Origin: Cololabis saira
Lineage: Eukaryota > Chordata > Actinopteri > Beloniformes > Belonidae
Assembly (NCBI RefSeq): GCF_033807715.1
Contig: NC_084590.1
Span: 5,411,827-5,475,826, forward strand
Direction: 5' to 3'
Length of the DNA: 64,000 nucleotides
Position 1 is the first letter of the stretch. Every line of letters begins with the position of its first letter. The notes below the pieces were generated by a model. That model saw only the letters and a program-made list of their open reading frames with translations. It searched no databases and was not told the DNA's origin. Positions 48,754 to 61,217 of this stretch are shown in pieces. The position numbers and the translations under genes were made by a program.

Positions 48754-49676
48754 AGGGATTTCTGTTGAACGGAGCCAACGAGCCAAGGATGTGATTTAAT
48801 TTATGAATAAATAGAAACAGAAACTACACATAAGCTGTGAATAAGCTCCACTCTGGTCCACCCTGAAAGAGATGTGTTTAGTGCTACACTTTAGTCAGTC
48901 AGATGAGAATAATCACATTGAGGATTCGCTGAGGCGTGAGGATGGTCTCTCTTTAAAGGTCACTGTATAAGAGCAAGCCTTGCTTCTCATCTGGGCCAGA
49001 ACAAAGCACATTCAAACACACATGCTGTCTGCAGAGCTGCTACTGTGTGAACAGTAGCAGCTCTGGCTGCAGGTCAGGTCCAGGGGTGAGCAGCAACAAC
49101 ACCACACACAGATGGCAGAGCGTTAAAGGATGAGGACGGAGGCCTTCTAACGGTGATAAACTGAGATTAACAGGTCAGAATCACGGTGGTTGATGATGCC
49201 GTTGCTACGAGTGTTCCCACAGATATCCTGACTGCATGCAGACAGACCCAGACAGACTCGCCAGCTTTACATGCAATATGGTGTCTGTCATGTTCCCAGC
49301 TGAGCTGGAGGAACTTACCACGCCTGGCGCGGCCAGGTGGAGCCCGGGTGGAGCCCGGGTGGAGCCCGGGTGGAGGTACAGTAGGTGGAAACAAGCTTTC
49401 AGTCAGTGGGCTCAGAAACAGAAACACTGTTCTCTCCCTAACCGATTACTGTACATCATTATCATGTAATTACTGAGACCTCTCAGCTGCAGGGCAACAT
49501 TTCTCTTTGGGGGTATACAGTATAAACTTAATACTTTCTATATGAATTGAACAACCAATACTAATACTTCTATTAGTACATACATACAGTACATGGTAGC
49601 ACAACTTAATGCTGGGCGTTTGTTCTGTTTTCTTTTGTTTGCCTTGATTTGCTTTGTCTTTGACTACAGGACTGTC
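48754..49676. other. Gene-free segment with a hairpin and an 11-bp tandem repeat
   Basis: 49033-49064 is a perfect 14-bp stem (AGAGCTGCTACTGT / ACAGTAGCAGCTCT) with loop GTGA. 49337-49369 is three tandem copies of GTGGAGCCCGG. No exon is seen. Confidence 0.6.
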
Positions 49677-50042
49677 TTAGAAAATTAGAATATTGTGATA
49701 AAGTTCTTTATTTTCTGTAATGCAATTAAAAAACAAAAATGTCATACATTCTGGATTCATTACAAATCAACTGAAATATTGCAAGCCTTTTATTATTTTA
49801 ATATTGCTGATCATGGCTTACAGCTTAAGAAAACTCAAATATCCTATATCAAAAAATTAGAATATTCTGGGAATCTTAATCTTAAACTGTAAACCATAAT
49901 CAGCAATATTAAAATAATAAAAGGCTTGCAATATTTCAGTTGTTTGTAATGAATCCAGAATGTAGGACATTTTATTTTTTTAATTGCATTACAGAAAATA
50001 AAGAATTTTATCACAATATTCTAATTTTCTGAGACGGTCCTG
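49677..50042. mobile_element. Palindromic family-1 element, intact
   Basis: CAGGACTGTCTTAG ... CTGAGACGGTCCTG with TA on both sides. The centre is in the orientation opposite to the copy at 9818. About 366 bp. Confidence 0.85.
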
Positions 50043-50861
50043 TATATATATATATTTGTATTCTGTTTTTTTACTTTTTTGTACTCTTTTTTATCAAATC
50101 TTTATCAAATCTTCAAATCAAATCAATAATCACTCAAGTTTCCCGTTGTTTGACAGATTTTCTAGGAACATCACTTCCAGTTTCAACCAGGGCTATTTTC
50201 ATTTCACTTAACAGTGATCGTCTTCCAACAGTTTGACCCCCGACTTCACTTCACCCCAGAACTCCTTGGATAGGTTACCCCCCCCAAATTCCTCCCTTTA
50301 AATGTTGCTTTGTATAAAACCATCTGCTAATTAATGTAATTGGACCAACTGTCAAGTGTGACATCTGTTACTGTTTTCCCGACAACACTAAAAGGAACAA
50401 ACACGTCTTTGGAACAGTGGCTGTTAATGAAGGCAAAACAACAAATGACACATAAAACTGACCGTTTAGTCATTTCCACAACGTGCCATGGATTAAGACA
50501 GTAGATAAAGTGACCCATGAAAAAGTATGCATGCTGCCAAATTAATTCCACTTTCAGATTCATGAAATGAGCATCACAAGTCCCAGGCTAAGTCCCCATG
50601 ATTGGCACCTGCAGAATCAGAATCAGTGTGATGCCATTGTGGCAAGATCCGAAGAACTGAAAGCCAAGAAAAAACAGAAAAATGGCCATGGAGGACCATG
50701 TGTATGAAAGGAGATTTAATATAAAGTAATCTGTCCAAAAGATGCAAAAGGAATTTAAGGTAAAAGCAGATCTAGCAAGGACTAGTTCAAAAAGAATTAA
50801 AAATCAGATTTAAATCTCTTCAAATGATCCATGTGTCTGTGTGTATACATTTATAAATAAA
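50043..50861. other. Intergenic sequence, no gene seen
   Basis: No coding frame and no recognised repeat, apart from a short TA run at the left edge. Confidence 0.4.
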
Positions 50862-51229
50862 CAGGACTGTCTCAGAAAATTAGAATATTGTGATTTTCTG
50901 TAATGCAATTACAAAAACAAAAATGTCATACATTCTGGATTCATTACAAATAAACTGAAATATTGCAAGCCTTTTATTATTTTAATATTGCTGATCATGG
51001 CTTACAGCTTAAGAAAACTCAAATATCCTATCTCAAAAAATTAGAATATTCTGGGAATCTTAATCTTAAACTCTAAGCCATAATCAGCAATATTAAAATA
51101 ATAAAAGGCTTGCAATATTTCAGTTGATTTGTAATTAATCCAGAATGTATGACATTTTTGTTTTTTTAAATTGCATTACAGAAAATAAAGAACTTTATCA
51201 CAATATTCTAATTTTCTGAGACAGTCCTG
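50862..51229. mobile_element. Palindromic family-1 element, intact
   Basis: CAGGACTGTCTCAG ... GACAGTCCTG, same centre orientation as the copy at 49677; the left arm lacks about 18 bp after ATTGTGAT. Right flank TA; left flank AA, so one side has mutated. Confidence 0.85.
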
Positions 51230-52564
51230 TATAGACATTGTCCTTTTATGCATGTAATAAATAAATAAAAGCTGTATGTAGTGTAGAGCTGAAGCACCTG
51301 CGTTGTCGTCTGAACAAAGCAGACGCTACTACACAACAAACACCTGCATTACTGACAAACACACCACAGTTGGCGAGTTGAAAGGCTGTTCAGTTCAATT
51401 CAAGTTCAAAATACTTCAATTATCCCCAAAGGGAAATGAATTTTTGCAGTAGTTGTTTCATTTAAGTCTCTTCCAGAGTCACCGTAGAAGTTTGTAGCTT
51501 CAGAGCCAGTGGCAGAAAGAAAATGGACAAACTGATCCAGTCGGCTGGGGGTCTCTGGGGCCTCGGGGGCTTTTCTTAATAACTGTCTTTTTGAAAATGA
51601 AAAACACTGCAGCTCTGTATTTCAGTCTCCAGTCGGGTTTGCCGACCTACGCACCGCCACAAGAGCTCTCCCAATAAAAGCCTTGATTACCCAGATGAAA
51701 GTACCATAAAGTTCTGAAAGTTGCAGTGTGACCTGAATTTACCAGTCATTCAGGGTTAATCTTTTTAATCTGACATGACACAGTCATAATCTCTACTGTT
51801 AGTTTTTTTTTTTTATGCATAGGATTTGTTTTCAGCACAAACCCAGTCCCAAAAGTCAGTGAATATACATTGCTAATTTAGTCATGAATCTGCCACAAAA
51901 TGCCTTTAACAACTACAATAGAGCACAGAGTGGTGCCTTAAGACTACAGGGCAATTTGTTAGAGCAAGAAAAGCCTCAGGATTTAAAAATCAATGAGGGT
52001 GTAAAAACCAAGCAAGTCCCTGGAAGCTCTTCTGTTACAACTGTAAATCAGATTATGGAGGGGGGGAGTGCTTATTGATTGATTAGGAGACATATCCTGG
52101 CGTAGCATGTGTCCACTCTGTATAAGTCCAGGGTCCACATGGCGACAACAACACCTTGCTGAACACATCCTGACAAAGACAAGTGCATTATATGGCTGGA
52201 AGAGGCTGGATTTAATGAATGCTACCATTTTTAATGGACAGCCAAGCATTAAAACCACGGCATATGGGCAGAAGTTAGACCGTCACCGCCATCTGTCACA
52301 TGTTTAACACACTGCAGTAAGGCCGGCCCTGTCCTGCATGCCGTTTGTGTTCACTGATACCGCCGTGATCCAGCTGAACAACAGTTGTCAAAAACATGAT
52401 CAAACCACACTGTTGCCCGGGGTGGCAATGGACTATATCCAATAATATTTACCAGAAGAAAACACTGTTGCAGAATTATTTAGAAGAATAAAGGATGGAT
52501 GGATGGATTGCTAGATAAATATTTCACCGTACAAATTGTTACAGATTACTTTTGTAATACTGTA
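51230..52564. other. Gene-free segment
   Basis: 51400-51450 has a short LINE-tail phrase (TTATCCCCAAAGGGAAATGA). 51950-52330 has no repeat character and could be conserved non-coding DNA. No exon is seen. Confidence 0.35.
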
Positions 52565-52928
52565 CAGGACCGTCTCAGAAAATTAGAATAATGTGATAAA
52601 GTTCTTTATTTTCTTTCTTTTTTTCTTTATTTTAATGCAATTACAAAAACAAAAATGTCATACATTCTGGATTCATTACAAATCAACTGAAATATTGCAA
52701 GCCTTTTATTATTTTAATATTGCTGATTATGGCTTACAGTTTAAGATTAAGATTCCCAGAATATTCACATTTTTGGAGATAGGATATTTGAGTTTTCTTA
52801 AGCTGTAAGCCATGATCAGCAATATTAAAATAATAAAAGGCTTGCAATATTTCAGTTGATTTGTAATGAATCCAGAATGTATGACATTTTTGTTTTTTTA
52901 ATTGCATTACAGAAAATAAAGAACTTTA
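52565..52928. mobile_element. Palindromic family-1 element, right end truncated
   Basis: Starts CAGGACCGTCTCAG after TA, but stops at AAAGAACTTT. The last 35 bp of the right arm are missing and followed by AACCCAGAGTTAACTGGG. Confidence 0.8.
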
Positions 52929-53179
52929 ACCCAGAGTTAACTGGGTTGTTTCATGACTGTTTTCCTTTTGTCAAACATTATTTCTCTTCTGCTGTGATTG
53001 CAGCAGGCCCTCCTAAGTGATGCTGAGGAATAGCATGAAAACCCTCCAGATGAAGAAACAGTTGATTTGAGGATGAGCAGCTACATCTCCTGTTTTGTTT
53101 TTGACCTATATGACTGTGTCCACATGAGGTTAGGATGAACAGCTGTGCTGATAATGAAGACTGCTTTACTTCAGCTATG

Positions 53180-53770
53180 GCATGCAGCCAGCTGCAGTCC
53201 CAGCACAAATATGTTGGGTAGTTGCAATAACCAGGAATTCATGTTGTAATTTTGCTTCTCTATAAAAGTATGGCATCAGGTGTGCAGTTCCCAAGCTCAC
53301 CAACATCAAATGTTTCGCAAAAAAATGGATGATTGTGGTGCCCAGTCTGCTAGAAGAAGACATGTTTGATACTCCTAACCAGCGAAGGTTGATTGTTGAT
53401 TGCAGCATTTGACAGGACAAGAAACAGCCACTGCATCTGTGACAAGAGCATGGCTTTGCAGCAGAAGAGCCTGGAGCTGGACCGGGCTGCGTGAAGTCCA
53501 CATACTGTATGCCACCGGTTGAAAACATTTGGCACATCATGAGATGAAGAATGGCGCAAGACTGCCGAGTTGCTTGAATCCTAAAATCAGACAAGAAAAG
53601 CATGCCCTTCCTTCCACAAAACTCCAGTAACTGGTATTCTCCGTTTACACGTGCAGCCAATGCTCTTAAAAGAAAAAGGAATGCCACACTGTGCTACATC
53701 ATCCTATCCCAACTTTTTTTAAACATGCTGTTGCCATCAATTCCAAATGTTTTTATTTTTCCTAAGATGG
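53180..53770 (+). pseudogene. Relic of a DDE transposase gene (same family as 8040-8370)
   Basis: GAAAACATTTGGCACATCATG (about 53520), ACCAGGAATTC and AATGCCACACTG phrases and the end CCCAACTTTTTTTAAACATG fit the 3' half of an old transposase gene and its tail. Stops interrupt every frame, and the long minus-strand frame over it is a shadow. Confidence 0.5.
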
Positions 53771-54014
53771 TACATTTTACAGAGTTAAAAATATATATTT
53801 ATATTTTTAAATGAATAAATAAGCACTTTTCAAACTGTTGAGCAGCAACAACTGATGCTGATGATGTTACGTACAACGTCGGCACGTCACACAAGGACCT
53901 CACATCCTAGAGTTCAATATCCAGGGTCAAGGTTTTCTCCACACTAACATGTCCAGATTGACATATGCTGCGTCAGAAATGCCATACTAAACACTATATA
54001 CTCAAAAAGTATAC

Positions 54015-54626
54015 TTAAAGGGGACCTATCATGGCATCTAATACCTATTTTAAACAGGCCTTGAATGTCTTAAAAACAAGCTTTTGATTGATTTTGCTAA
54101 ATAAATTAGAAATTCAGCCTCTGACCATGTCTTTATCTTCCCATTCTCTAACCTCATTATCTATGCAGGATTCTGAGTGGGCGGGGCTATGATAATGAGA
54201 ATCTGTGCTGATTGGCTGCCTGAATGACGCGTATAAAATGGCGGAAGATCCGGCCGGCGGAGTTAGTTGTGGGCGTGGTTTCACGCATCGGAGGCTAACC
54301 GATGTAAATCGCTCCCGTCGTTACGGAACGACGGGAGCAGAATCTTATTGGCTCGTAGATCCACATCACACTGGACGGCTCATCCAGGCGGCTGTACAGA
54401 CACTGCAGAATCTGGTTTCTTTCCTCCTTCTCTGAGTTGTCAGGCTGAGGGGAGACCACTTTATAGATGTTAAATCAAGAGAAAACCTGTTTTTCATAAT
54501 AGGTCCCATTTAAATCTGTAGCTGTAGTGTAGAGATTTATTTTCAGTTTTAAGTTGATTTTTCAATACCTGGTTCATCCTGCTCGCAGTGGCTGGAGTAA
54601 AAAACCTCATAATAGGTCCCCTTTAA
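54015..54626. mobile_element. TTAA-flanked family-3 element (copy c, longest)
   Basis: TTAA-AGGGGACCTATCATG ... AATAGGTCCCCT-TTAA, 612 bp, with the host sequence rejoining at a single TTAA. It contains an inner terminus-like sequence at about 54500 and an extra 110 bp that copy a lacks. The 12-bp stem GCTCCCGTCGTT / AACGACGGGAGC is kept at 54311-54338. Confidence 0.75.
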
Positions 54627-54722
54627 GTTCGGCACACTTTTGAGTAAATATCAGTAGTGTGCATTAATTTGGACGTACTACTCAGAGCCACACGGCACTT
54701 CCTGCCATTGGGAGGGGGAGTT

Positions 54723-54863
54723 GTTACCATGGTTACCATGGTAACAACTCCTGTCACAGCAGCAGTAGCAGCTGTTACCATGGTAACAGCAGCAGTAGCA
54801 GTTGTTACCATGGTAACAGCAGCAGTAGCAGCTGTTACCATGGTAACAGCAGCAGTAGCAGCA
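54723..54863. repeat. 30-bp tandem repeat with four palindromic GTTACCATGGTAAC sites
   Basis: GTTACCATGGTAAC occurs at 54732-54745, 54774-54787, 54804-54817 and 54834-54847; the last three are exactly 30 bp apart with AGCAGCAGTAGCAG between. A half-site overlaps the first (54723). The 14-mer fits the RFX X-box consensus GTNRCC-N2-RGYAAC. Whether RFX proteins bind here is unknown. Confidence 0.85.
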
Positions 54864-55170
54864 CCGCTCCGCTCTTTCCCATTTATTCTGGCCCAAACAA
54901 GATGACATTATATAATATTATTATATACCAATATTATAATATTAATATTATATATGACATATATGTATCTGCGCAGCTGCAGCACTTAGCAACCAAACAC
55001 CGCTGCATTGCATTGTGGGAAGTTTCTGCTTAGCTAGTGTCCATCAATCCACACTAATACATTTCTCCAGAATGAGTATGCTATTGAGTACGTACTAATG
55101 TTTCACACTAAAAAATCTCACATACTGTTTTGCTACTCATTAGGGTGCAAGTGTGGGATTTGGGACGCAG

Positions 55171-56012
55171 CTTTAATCTGCTTCCTCTCCTCTTGCCGCT
55201 CTGTCTGCACCTCTGCCGGACTGCAGTGTCTGAAATCCACACGGAGACTGAAATCTGCAGCCACGTCTCCGTAAAACACCTTATACTTGATATTTCTGCT
55301 GTGTCACCGTCAGTGATCCATTTCACTGGCCAGTCATGTCCTATTCACTGTGACTATAAAGGGAAGAAATGGTTTAAACTTCCTCCTGCTCTAGGTTCCC
55401 AACATCTTGTCTGAATGCAGGATCTTGATTCAGGTGCGACTTGGGCTTTGAAAAGCTCCGTCAGATGTTCCCACGCGTCAATGCCTCTCCCGTTGTCATC
55501 ATAATGGATGTTAAGATGTGTCAGAGTTGCCAGCAAAACTCCCAAAGCAACACATTGGCATGAAAAAATGCCCCTTCAACAAGACAAGGAGATGGATTTT
55601 CACTCAGACCCTGGAAATAATCTCCCCTGCACTCTGAAAGAATCTCCAGCAAATGTTATGTTTGACTTTTTATCAATAGTATGCAAAGGTGTTCTCCTCC
55701 CTCTGTGGTGATAAAGGAAAACCACACCTGAGAGGTGATACTAAAGACAGACCGCATGTCTCAGGTGTCAAGACGGCCATTTCTGAGTCGTGGGCACATT
55801 GTGGAGCTGTCAATCACCCTGAAGAGATCATGGTTACTTTCCCATTCCAGCCGGCCCGGCCGTGATGAATAGGTCATGAATTAGACACTCAAGCTGTGAG
55901 GAGCAACTGGATCTTTGGGGACACTATCATTGCTGTGATGAGGAAGCAGGGTGAGGCTTTCACCCTCCACTTCCCACTAAACTCCCACCCGACTGGCCTG
56001 CAGCCACTGAAA
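55171..56012. other. Gene-free segment
   Basis: A minus-strand frame of about 64 codons at 55354-55545 reads like protein but has no good splice acceptor. 55740-55900 has no repeat character and may be conserved non-coding DNA. Confidence 0.35.
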
Positions 56013-56810
56013 GAGCCAATCCCAATACACCCCCTACTTTCTACCACTAGCCCTAAAAATGAAGACACAGGGTGTAGGGGTCCTTGTAATGTTCCCTAGG
56101 GATTGGGACACCACTCGTTACTTCACTGCGTGGTTTACGTTCGGGTACGTAAGCGACTGCATAGTTACGTTTGCACATACGTCACACCATATCAGGAAAC
56201 CCGGAGCTAAAAGCTGTTTTAATTTCCGCTGTAGCGCTGTTAATGTGCCACTTTATTAAGTTTTTATATTTTTTCAGGTGTAAAAGTAACCGTTAAGATC
56301 CCCAACTTGGGCTCAGTTTATCCAAATAACGTATGTTAAGAAATTTGATCCGAAGTTTGAAAAGAGCCGCCGACTCGGGAGCTGATTTATGATTCGGCGT
56401 TAAATTCTTTACTACGCCGTAGGGTCTGCGTTGGTGTAACATAAATCAGCCTTTATTCTGGTGAGATCTTTGCAACAACGGGCAAGCGAGTGATTATGTA
56501 CATTCACTGAGTGAATATTATGAAAGTAAAATATATATTTCTCACTACAAATGTAATCAAAACGCATTTTTATGCAGAAACTAACTCAAAATATTGATTT
56601 AATTCACTAAAAAATAAGAAATGTCTGCCATGTTTTTTTGTTTGATTCAGTCTGCAAATGATGACGTAAAGCATTCTGGGAAATTTTCTATGGCCCTCCA
56701 TCAGCGAGTCAGCATCTGAAATCCCTCGCTCTGAAGGGCCAGATTGATAAGCACTAGCCCTCGTTATGTCCACTAGCCCTAGGTGGAAAGAGGAGTTGGG
56801 ACACCACTAC
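56013..56810. mobile_element. Inverted-repeat DNA element, degraded
   Basis: The two ends share CCACTAGCCCTA phrases and CCAATCCC / GTTGGGACACCAC text in inverted order, and GATTGGGACACCACTCG recurs at about 56101. About 800 bp without a transposase frame. Confidence 0.5.
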
Positions 56811-56939
56811 CCTCACGGGAACGTGCAACATTGCGCTGCAGTGAGGAGGCACTGAGGTCTGATCGCTCAGGCCGTATTAGTAGCTGATCTGATCCCCCAA
56901 CCCCACATTTATACACAAACTTATTCTGTTAATGCTTTT

Positions 56940-57500
<561 letters not shown>

Positions 57501-57793
57501 TTGCAGTCTTTAGTCAGCAGAGACATAACTCAGGATTTTACAGAAACATACATGGACCTATGTTATATGTCCTGAGAGCACTGTGCCTATTTAACATATC
57601 ACACACATTTTAACTCAGCAGCAAGAGAATACGGGCTTTTCCATGCTCAGGCTTCCCGATGCTTGTGCACAAGCTTGCTGACAGACTAAACAACACTTTC
57701 TGCATTGGTTGAATAACATTCTGAAAATTATTTCCACCAAAAAGACCAATCAGGGCCCCCCTCTTGCTCCTGCCAGCCTTCAGAGTGGAGTAC

Positions 57794-57936
57794 CTGATCT
57801 GGAGCGGTGTTTCTGGGGTACAGGATCTCAGCTGCGATCACAGCTGCAGGGGGTCCGGGGCCCTGGGAGACGCAGCCTTTGCACTGGAGAAACCTGGTCA
57901 CGGAGCAGTCGGCAGGGGACCAGACAGCATTGCATG
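57794..57936 (-). CDS. Candidate exon C of an unidentified minus-strand gene
   Basis: Read on the minus strand, a strong acceptor (TCTTTTTCTTGCAG, ending at 57937) precedes an open segment reading CNAVWSPADC, CSVTRFLQCKGC and IAAEILYPRNTAPDQ. It ends at a GTACTC donor (57793). The segment begins with two bases of a split codon and ends on a whole codon. Its start phase fits candidate exon B at 59527-59727. It has four cysteines in 47 residues and higher GC than its flanks. I do not recognise the protein. It could be a chance frame; the matching splice phases are the main support. Confidence 0.35.
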
Positions 57937-58000
57937 CTGCAAGAAAAAGATGGGAAAGCAAGTGACTGTACCTCTTATAGGGGAAAAAATGGACAGTCTT

Positions 58001-59051
58001 GGCGCTTTTCCACTAGTACCTACTCAGCCCAACTCGACTTGCCCCTTTTTTGCGCTTCAACACTAGGGGTGGAGGCGGGTGGAGGCGTGCAGAGTAGATA
58101 CTTTTCTGTATCTATTCTGCTGAGGTTCTAAGCTGCTGAGTCGGCGGTATCTGACATCATCACACTACAGGCCACCGATTGGTCGGGGGGTTGGAGTCAG
58201 ACGTCTGAGTCAGGAGGAGGAAATCAGAGAAAGAGACTCTGACGGATTCTGGTTAATTTTATTCAACCAGCAACAGCAGCAAAAGTCTGTTTGGTGATCC
58301 AACTCTGAGGGTCAGATGTTCATAAACCTGGTGCTGAGGAGAGAATTAAAAAGGGATCTAGACGGAGATAAGGAACGACCAGATCCACCAGGAGCTCTGT
58401 CTCTTCATAGCTGCTCACGGCTCCAGCTGACTTTTCTGCAGCGCCGAGACAAAACTAAAAACTTTTAAATCCTCTCAGAGAAACCAACCAATCACGTGCA
58501 ATAACAATAGCAGTTACATGCTGTAACAAGCACCTCCCGGCAATAATCCTGTCTGCCTCACTCCGCTGCACCTCTCACTTTTTAGTATTTTTTGTATAAT
58601 TTTTTGTATAACTTGTTTTGTATAATTGTATCTATGTTATTTTATTCAGAGCTGTCATTTTTCTCTACCTCAAACTGCTGCACCTTAGTTGTTTATTTGT
58701 ATATATGTCAACAAGTACCACATTTGTTTATTTACTGCCTAAAGAGCGAAATAACCGGAGTCAAATTCCTTGTTGGACAATGTTGGAACCTGGAAACCAA
58801 TAAAGATGATTCTGATTCTGTTTGAAGCTTCTCTCACTCTCATTTTTTAACTTGATATCAAACACAAGCCACAGACAGCACATCTATCATCTCCTCCAGG
58901 TTCTACATCTTTAGTGTTGTTGTTTTCTTCATTTAGATACACAATCAAATACGTCACAGCAGCTTCTCCAACCTCCTACTGCTGATCTGGGTATTGAAAA
59001 TAAACAAGGGCGAGTGGAGTCGGGCTGAGTAGGTACTAGTGTAAAAGTGCC
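58001..59051. mobile_element. Harbinger-like inverted-repeat element with LINE tail inserted
   Basis: Left end GGCGCTTTTCCACTAGTACC, right end GGTACTAGTGTAAAAGTGCC, near-perfect complements with CTACTCAGCC inside. At about 58500-58828 a LINE 3' tail (GCGAAATAACCGGAGTCAAA, then AATAAAGATGATTCTGATTC) has inserted. The superfamily name is tentative. Confidence 0.7.
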
Positions 59052-59109
59052 ATCTGTACTTTAGCTATTAGACAAGGGTGTTATGTAAAGAAACCAAGTG
59101 CAAACTAGG

Positions 59110-59512
<403 letters not shown>

Positions 59513-59526
59513 AAGGTCAAACCCAC

Positions 59527-59727
59527 CAGGGAAGGAAGGGTAGCAGTACGGCTGCAGAGCCGCCCTCAGGGCCGTCAGGGAGCAGGGCCGGTCCACCAGC
59601 AGCAGCCTGCTGTCTGGAGCTGCTGGTTTCTGGGGCTCACACCGGCAGCGCTGGCTCAGGGCCCGACTACCTCCTGTTCCTAGACTATCTAAGTGTCTGA
59701 AACTACACAGCTCTCGTCGGACTGCAC
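59527..59727 (-). CDS. Candidate exon B of an unidentified minus-strand gene
   Basis: Minus-strand acceptor GACTTCCTTCCAG (ending 59728) and donor GTGGGT (from 59526) enclose 201 bp, open in the frame that joins exon A. It reads AVRRELCSFRHLDSL, RCRCEPQKPAAPDSRLLLVD and PCSLTALRAALQPYCYPSFP. It has five cysteines in 66 residues. It starts and ends after the first base of a codon, matching both neighbours. The same frame continues past the donor into the hAT-like element's end (GMGGMD, stop), so without splicing it would end there. No family is recognised. Confidence 0.35.
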
Positions 59728-60479
59728 CTGGAAGGAAGTCACACAAGTGAGAATGTTATCAGAGCAAGAAGGAAGCTACCAGCGTTAGAGTTTCTGCTCA
59801 CGGTAAACTAACTTCTCAGAAAGTACCGTGGGCCTTAGGAAGCAGCTCCTGCTCGCATGAAGCACAGGAAAGTCCAAGAGAACACGGCTTCTGCTTTTTG
59901 GTGCTCTTCAAGAGCCAGAAAAATGCATCAATAAAATGTATGGTTTTAGATCATTTCAAAACGTGCTTCAATTTCCAAAACTTCAGAAATGAAAATGCAG
60001 ACATCATTTAGGACTTATCAAAAGAGTTAATAAATACATTGAAATGATTGTTTTCTAAGACTAGAAGGGAAAAGAGAATAACCTTGCCTTTGGTTTCGGA
60101 GAGGTCTTCTTGAATCTGCTTGTTTTTTGTCTATAAGATCTCCTCACTTTCACAACTTGATGGAAACAGAAACAATATCTAACTTTTACTACACATTTGT
60201 GAAGGAGCTAAAGATAAATACTGCACTAACATATTCAGAAAAATGTCACAACTCTAGCAAATACCATGTTTAATTCTGTAGACAACCTTTATGCATTCTT
60301 GAAACTGTCTTCCTAATATTGTAGGATAATTCAATTCATCCATAACATACAGACTACTAGCTGTTAGCCAGTTTCTCCCATTAGTGACCTGGTCACATCA
60401 GAGTATTTTCAGCTGTTAACCAATAACTCACAAAGCAGGGCATCAAAGTTGGACAATAATATCAATGTAGTGCAATGTT

Positions 60480-61085
60480 AGTGTTTTTTTTTTTAAACTG
60501 CGTAATTTGTAATTTTTTTTTTTTTATTATTACATAAATTGAAATTTGATTTCTTAGGAAAAAGGGACTACGGAATAGTATTAGGGCCAGGCAGGAGAAA
60601 AATAAAAATAATATTTTAGGGGTGGAAGATTTTTTTTTCATTATGCACTTCAAGAAAAAAGTCGAAATGTCGAGAAAAAAGTCGAAATGTTGAGATTAAT
60701 GTCGAAGTACAATTTCGAGAAAAAAGTCGAAATGTATTTCAACTTTATTCTCGAAATTCCTACTTTATTCTCGAAATTCCGACTTTATTCACGAAATTTC
60801 GACTTTATTCTTGAAATTGTATTTCAACATCAATCTCGACATTTCGACTTTTTTCTCGACATTTCAATTTTTTTCTCGAAGTGCACAATAAAAAAAAAAT
60901 CTTCTCTCAAATATTTTTTCTCCTGCATGGTCCTAATACTCTTCCGTAAGGGACAGATAAAATAAGCTTAGTCTTTTTTCTGTTCCCTTTCATTCAAAGA
61001 AAGAGATTTGTTGTAATTATATTGAACTGTTTTGTGTTTCTTTTAATGAATGAAATAAAGAATAAAAATAAAATAAAAACTAAAT
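60480..61085 (+). mobile_element. LINE 3' tail split by an inverted-repeat element
   Basis: Text GATTTCTTAGGAAAAAGGGA (to about 60567) resumes at about 60951 with GACAGATAAAATAAGCTTAG and ends GAATGAAATAAAGAATAAAA (about 61046), like the LINE tail at 41520-41650. GGGAC is present on both sides of the inserted element. Confidence 0.6.
60568..60949. mobile_element. Inverted-repeat element of the 39542 type, without satellite arrays
   Basis: Left end TACGGAATAGTATTAGGGCC, right end GGTCCTAATACTCTTCCGTA. The interior is made of GAAAAAAGTCGAAATGT units, which switch to their complement near 60740. Confidence 0.75.
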
Positions 61086-61217
61086 GTACTATGTTGTAAG
61101 AGTATCATGGCCATAAGACAACTTTCACTGATGACTTGTTCACTGATGTAAATGACTACATTCATGATTAGTGCGATGATTTGAGACGTTCCTCCTCAAC
61201 AGATGTGTGGAGTTTAC

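Larger units (their letters stand above)
53967..55170. mobile_element. Outer short element carrying a family-3 insertion and X-box-like array
   Basis: Left end GCTGCGTCAGAAATGCCATAC and right end GTGGGATTTGGGACGCAGC are inverted (GCTGCGTC / GACGCAGC). The family-3 element at 54015-54626 splits it: host text AGTATAC-TTAA resumes TTAA-GTTCGGCACAC. No transposase frame. Confidence 0.6.

Noticed and set aside
53175..53687. 170-codon minus-strand frame
   Set aside because: It lies over the antisense of a transposase relic; the recognisable text is on the plus strand.
55354..55545. Minus-strand frame (LTHLNIHYDDNGRGIDAWEHL) as a fourth exon of the candidate gene
   Set aside because: It reads like protein, but no good acceptor or donor in the needed phase was found.
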